DNA of 64,000 nt from Azospira restricta (GTDB taxonomy: Bacteria; Pseudomonadota; Gammaproteobacteria; Burkholderiales; Rhodocyclaceae). Under the pieces are notes generated by a model, which made no database searches, was not told the origin of the DNA, and saw only the letters and a list, made by a program, of their open reading frames with translations. Location of the stretch: positions 3,109,501 through 3,173,500 of the forward strand of contig NZ_CP064781.1 of NCBI RefSeq assembly GCF_016858125.1, read 5' to 3'. Positions 62,738-64,000 of the stretch are shown here, one piece after another; the stretch's first letter is position 1, and the number at the start of each line of letters is the position of its first letter. Made by a program: the position numbers and the translations under genes.

Positions 62738-64000
62738 ATGCATCGACACAACACTCCCCGGCGGACGCAAGTCGCCCTCGCCCTGCTCGTCGCCGCGGCC
62801 TTCGTCGGCGGCCCGGCGGCGGCGAAGGACGTTACCGACGCCGACATCCTGAACGACGCCAAGACCCCGGGCGACGTCGTCAGCTTCGGTCTCGGCACGC
62901 AGGGCCAGCGCTTCAGCCAGCTGGCCGCGGTCAACACCGGCACGGTGAAGAACCTGGTCCCGGCCTGGTCGATGTCCTTCGGCGGCGAGAAGCAGCGCGG
63001 CCAGGAGTCGCAGCCGGTGATCCACGACGGCAAGATGTTCGTCACCGCCTCCTACTCGCGGCTGTTCGCGATCGACGCGAAGACCGGCAAGAAGCTGTGG
63101 AAGTACGAGCACCGCCTGCCCGACGGCATCATGCCCTGCTGCGACGTGATCAACCGCGGCGCCGCGCTGTACGGCAACCTGGTCATCTTCGGCACGCTCG
63201 ACGCGCAGCTGGTCGCGCTGAACAAGGACACCGGCAAGGTGGTGTGGAAGGAAAAGGTCGACGACTACGCCGCCGGCTACTCGATCACCGCGGCGCCGAT
63301 CATCGCCAAGGGCAAGCTGATCACCGGCGTCTCCGGCGGCGAGTTCGGCATCGTCGGCCGCATCGACGCGCGCGACCCGCTGACCGGCAAGCTGGTGTGG
63401 ACGCGGCCGACGGTCGAGGGCCACATGGGCTACGTCGTCGACAAGGACGGCAACAAGAAGGAGAACGGCATCTCCGGCACCGCCAACGCCACCTGGTCGG
63501 GTGACCTGTGGAAGACCGGCGGCGCGGCGACCTGGAACGGCGCCACCTACGACCCGGAGACCAACCTGATCTTCGCCGGCACCGGCAACCCGGCGCCGTG
63601 GAACAGCCACCTGCGCCCCGGCGACAACCTGTTCTCGTCCTCGACCGTGGCCATCGACGCCGACACCGGCAAGATCGTCTGGCACTACCAGAACACCCCG
63701 CACGACGGCTGGGACTTCGACGGCGTGAACGAGTTCGTCTCCTTCGACTTCAAGGACCCGAAGACCGGCAAGGTGGTCAAGGCCGGCGGCAAGGCCGACC
63801 GCAACGGCTTCTTCTTCGTGAACGACCGCACCAACGGCAAGCTCCTGAACGCCTTCCCGTTCGTGAACAAGATCACCTGGGCGAAGAGCATCGACCTCAA
63901 GACCGGCCGTCCGGTCTATGACGACGAGAACCGTCCGGGCGACCCGACGGCCGGCGACGGCAAGAAGGGCAAGACGGTGTTCTCGGCGCCGTCCTTCCTC
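62738..64000 (+). CDS. PQQ-dependent alcohol dehydrogenase, predicted lanthanide type (PedH-like), partial
   Basis: Periplasmic quinoprotein oxidising primary alcohols to aldehydes. The first 421 residues are in the window; the frame is open at the end. A signal peptide (about 1-30) is followed by [18 protein letters not shown], as in ethanol dehydrogenase ExaA. The eight-bladed propeller shows the vicinal disulfide Cys134-Cys135 ([10 protein letters not shown]) under PQQ, metal ligands Glu202 (GGEFGIVGR) and Asn284 (GTGNPAPWN), and the catalytic Asp326 with a second Asp328 in [11 protein letters not shown]. The +2 Asp is the mark of lanthanide-dependent enzymes (XoxF, PedH); ExaA has Ser and MxaF has Ala there. 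AGGAG lies 7 bp before the ATG. It diverges from the TonB-PqqE operon. Confidence 0.95.
   Translation, partial: MHRHNTPRRTQVALALLVAAAFVGGPAAAKDVTDADILNDAKTPGDVVSFGLGTQGQRFSQLAAVNTGTVKNLVPAWSMSFGGEKQRGQESQPVIHDGKMFVTASYSRLFAIDAKTGKKLWKYEHRLPDGIMPCCDVINRGAALYGNLVIFGTLDAQLVALNKDTGKVVWKEKVDDYAAGYSITAAPIIAKGKLITGVSGGEFGIVGRIDARDPLTGKLVWTRPTVEGHMGYVVDKDGNKKENGISGTANATWSGDLWKTGGAATWNGATYDPETNLIFAGTGNPAPWNSHLRPGDNLFSSSTVAIDADTGKIVWHYQNTPHDGWDFDGVNEFVSFDFKDPKTGKVVKAGGKADRNGFFFVNDRTNGKLLNAFPFVNKITWAKSIDLKTGRPVYDDENRPGDPTAGDGKKGKTVFSAPSFL

Noticed and set aside
62738-64000. Classical calcium methanol dehydrogenase MxaF
   Set aside because: The +2 residue after the catalytic Asp is Asp rather than Ala, the N-terminus is ExaA/PedH-like, and no mxa genes are present in the window.

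Overview
This 64 kb window is high-GC bacterial DNA. The order sdhCDAB-sdhE-gltA-sucA-sucB-lpdA next to a GntR regulator and mdh is typical of Betaproteobacteria. Together with the PQQ, TonB and class I RNR content I would guess Rhodocyclales; this is an inference from gene order and protein style, not from a search. No rRNA, tRNA, CRISPR array or intact insertion sequence was seen.

Layout. 1-17.4 kb is central metabolism. A roughly 10.6 kb TCA-cycle operon on the minus strand (succinate dehydrogenase, its flavinylation factor, citrate synthase, 2-oxoglutarate dehydrogenase) faces a GntR/UTRA regulator and mdh. It is followed by a periplasmic binding protein plus histidine kinase pair, a cytochrome b561 and a CitE-like lyase. 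17.4-25.4 kb holds a porin and the PQQ cluster pqqB-C-A-D, followed by a TonB receptor that closely resembles the PQQ importer PqqU/YncD, plus a divergent two-gene operon of unknown function. 25.4-27.8 kb is penicillin-binding protein 1A. 28-37 kb is a defence island: type I restriction-modification (hsdM, hsdS, hsdR) with an AbiF-type gene preceded by a structured RNA, and an AlbA/Schlafen-type ATP-binding protein. 37-42.4 kb holds rluA, a NosR-like flavo-iron-sulfur membrane protein, pirin, an orphan DUF2384 protein and a YceI lipoprotein. 42.4-48.8 kb is a class I ribonucleotide reductase operon behind paired NrdR boxes and a cobalamin riboswitch. Between nrdA and nrdB lies a CbiZ-nitrilase fusion, and nrdB carries an in-frame palindromic repeat insertion. 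48.8-52.3 kb holds a persulfide dioxygenase-rhodanese, a PAP2 membrane protein, a small hydrolase and a secreted hypothetical protein.

52.3-64 kb looks like the most interesting part. An apparently continuous minus-strand operon of eleven genes (small protein, tonB, TonB receptor, MoxY-like kinase, NarL-like regulator, prolyl aminopeptidase, pqqE, a 33-residue membrane peptide, PuuD-like membrane protein, serC-like, dihydroorotate-dehydrogenase-like) is divergent from a PQQ alcohol dehydrogenase. That dehydrogenase, cut by the window end, carries the extra aspartate diagnostic of lanthanide-dependent enzymes (PedH/XoxF type). Sigma-54-like promoters face both ways in the gap between them.

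Taken together the window suggests a bacterium that oxidises alcohols with a lanthanide-dependent periplasmic quinoprotein, makes PQQ, can probably recapture PQQ, and may import the metal or its chelate through a dedicated TonB system under two-component control. Electrons and acetate-level carbon would feed the TCA enzymes encoded at the other end.
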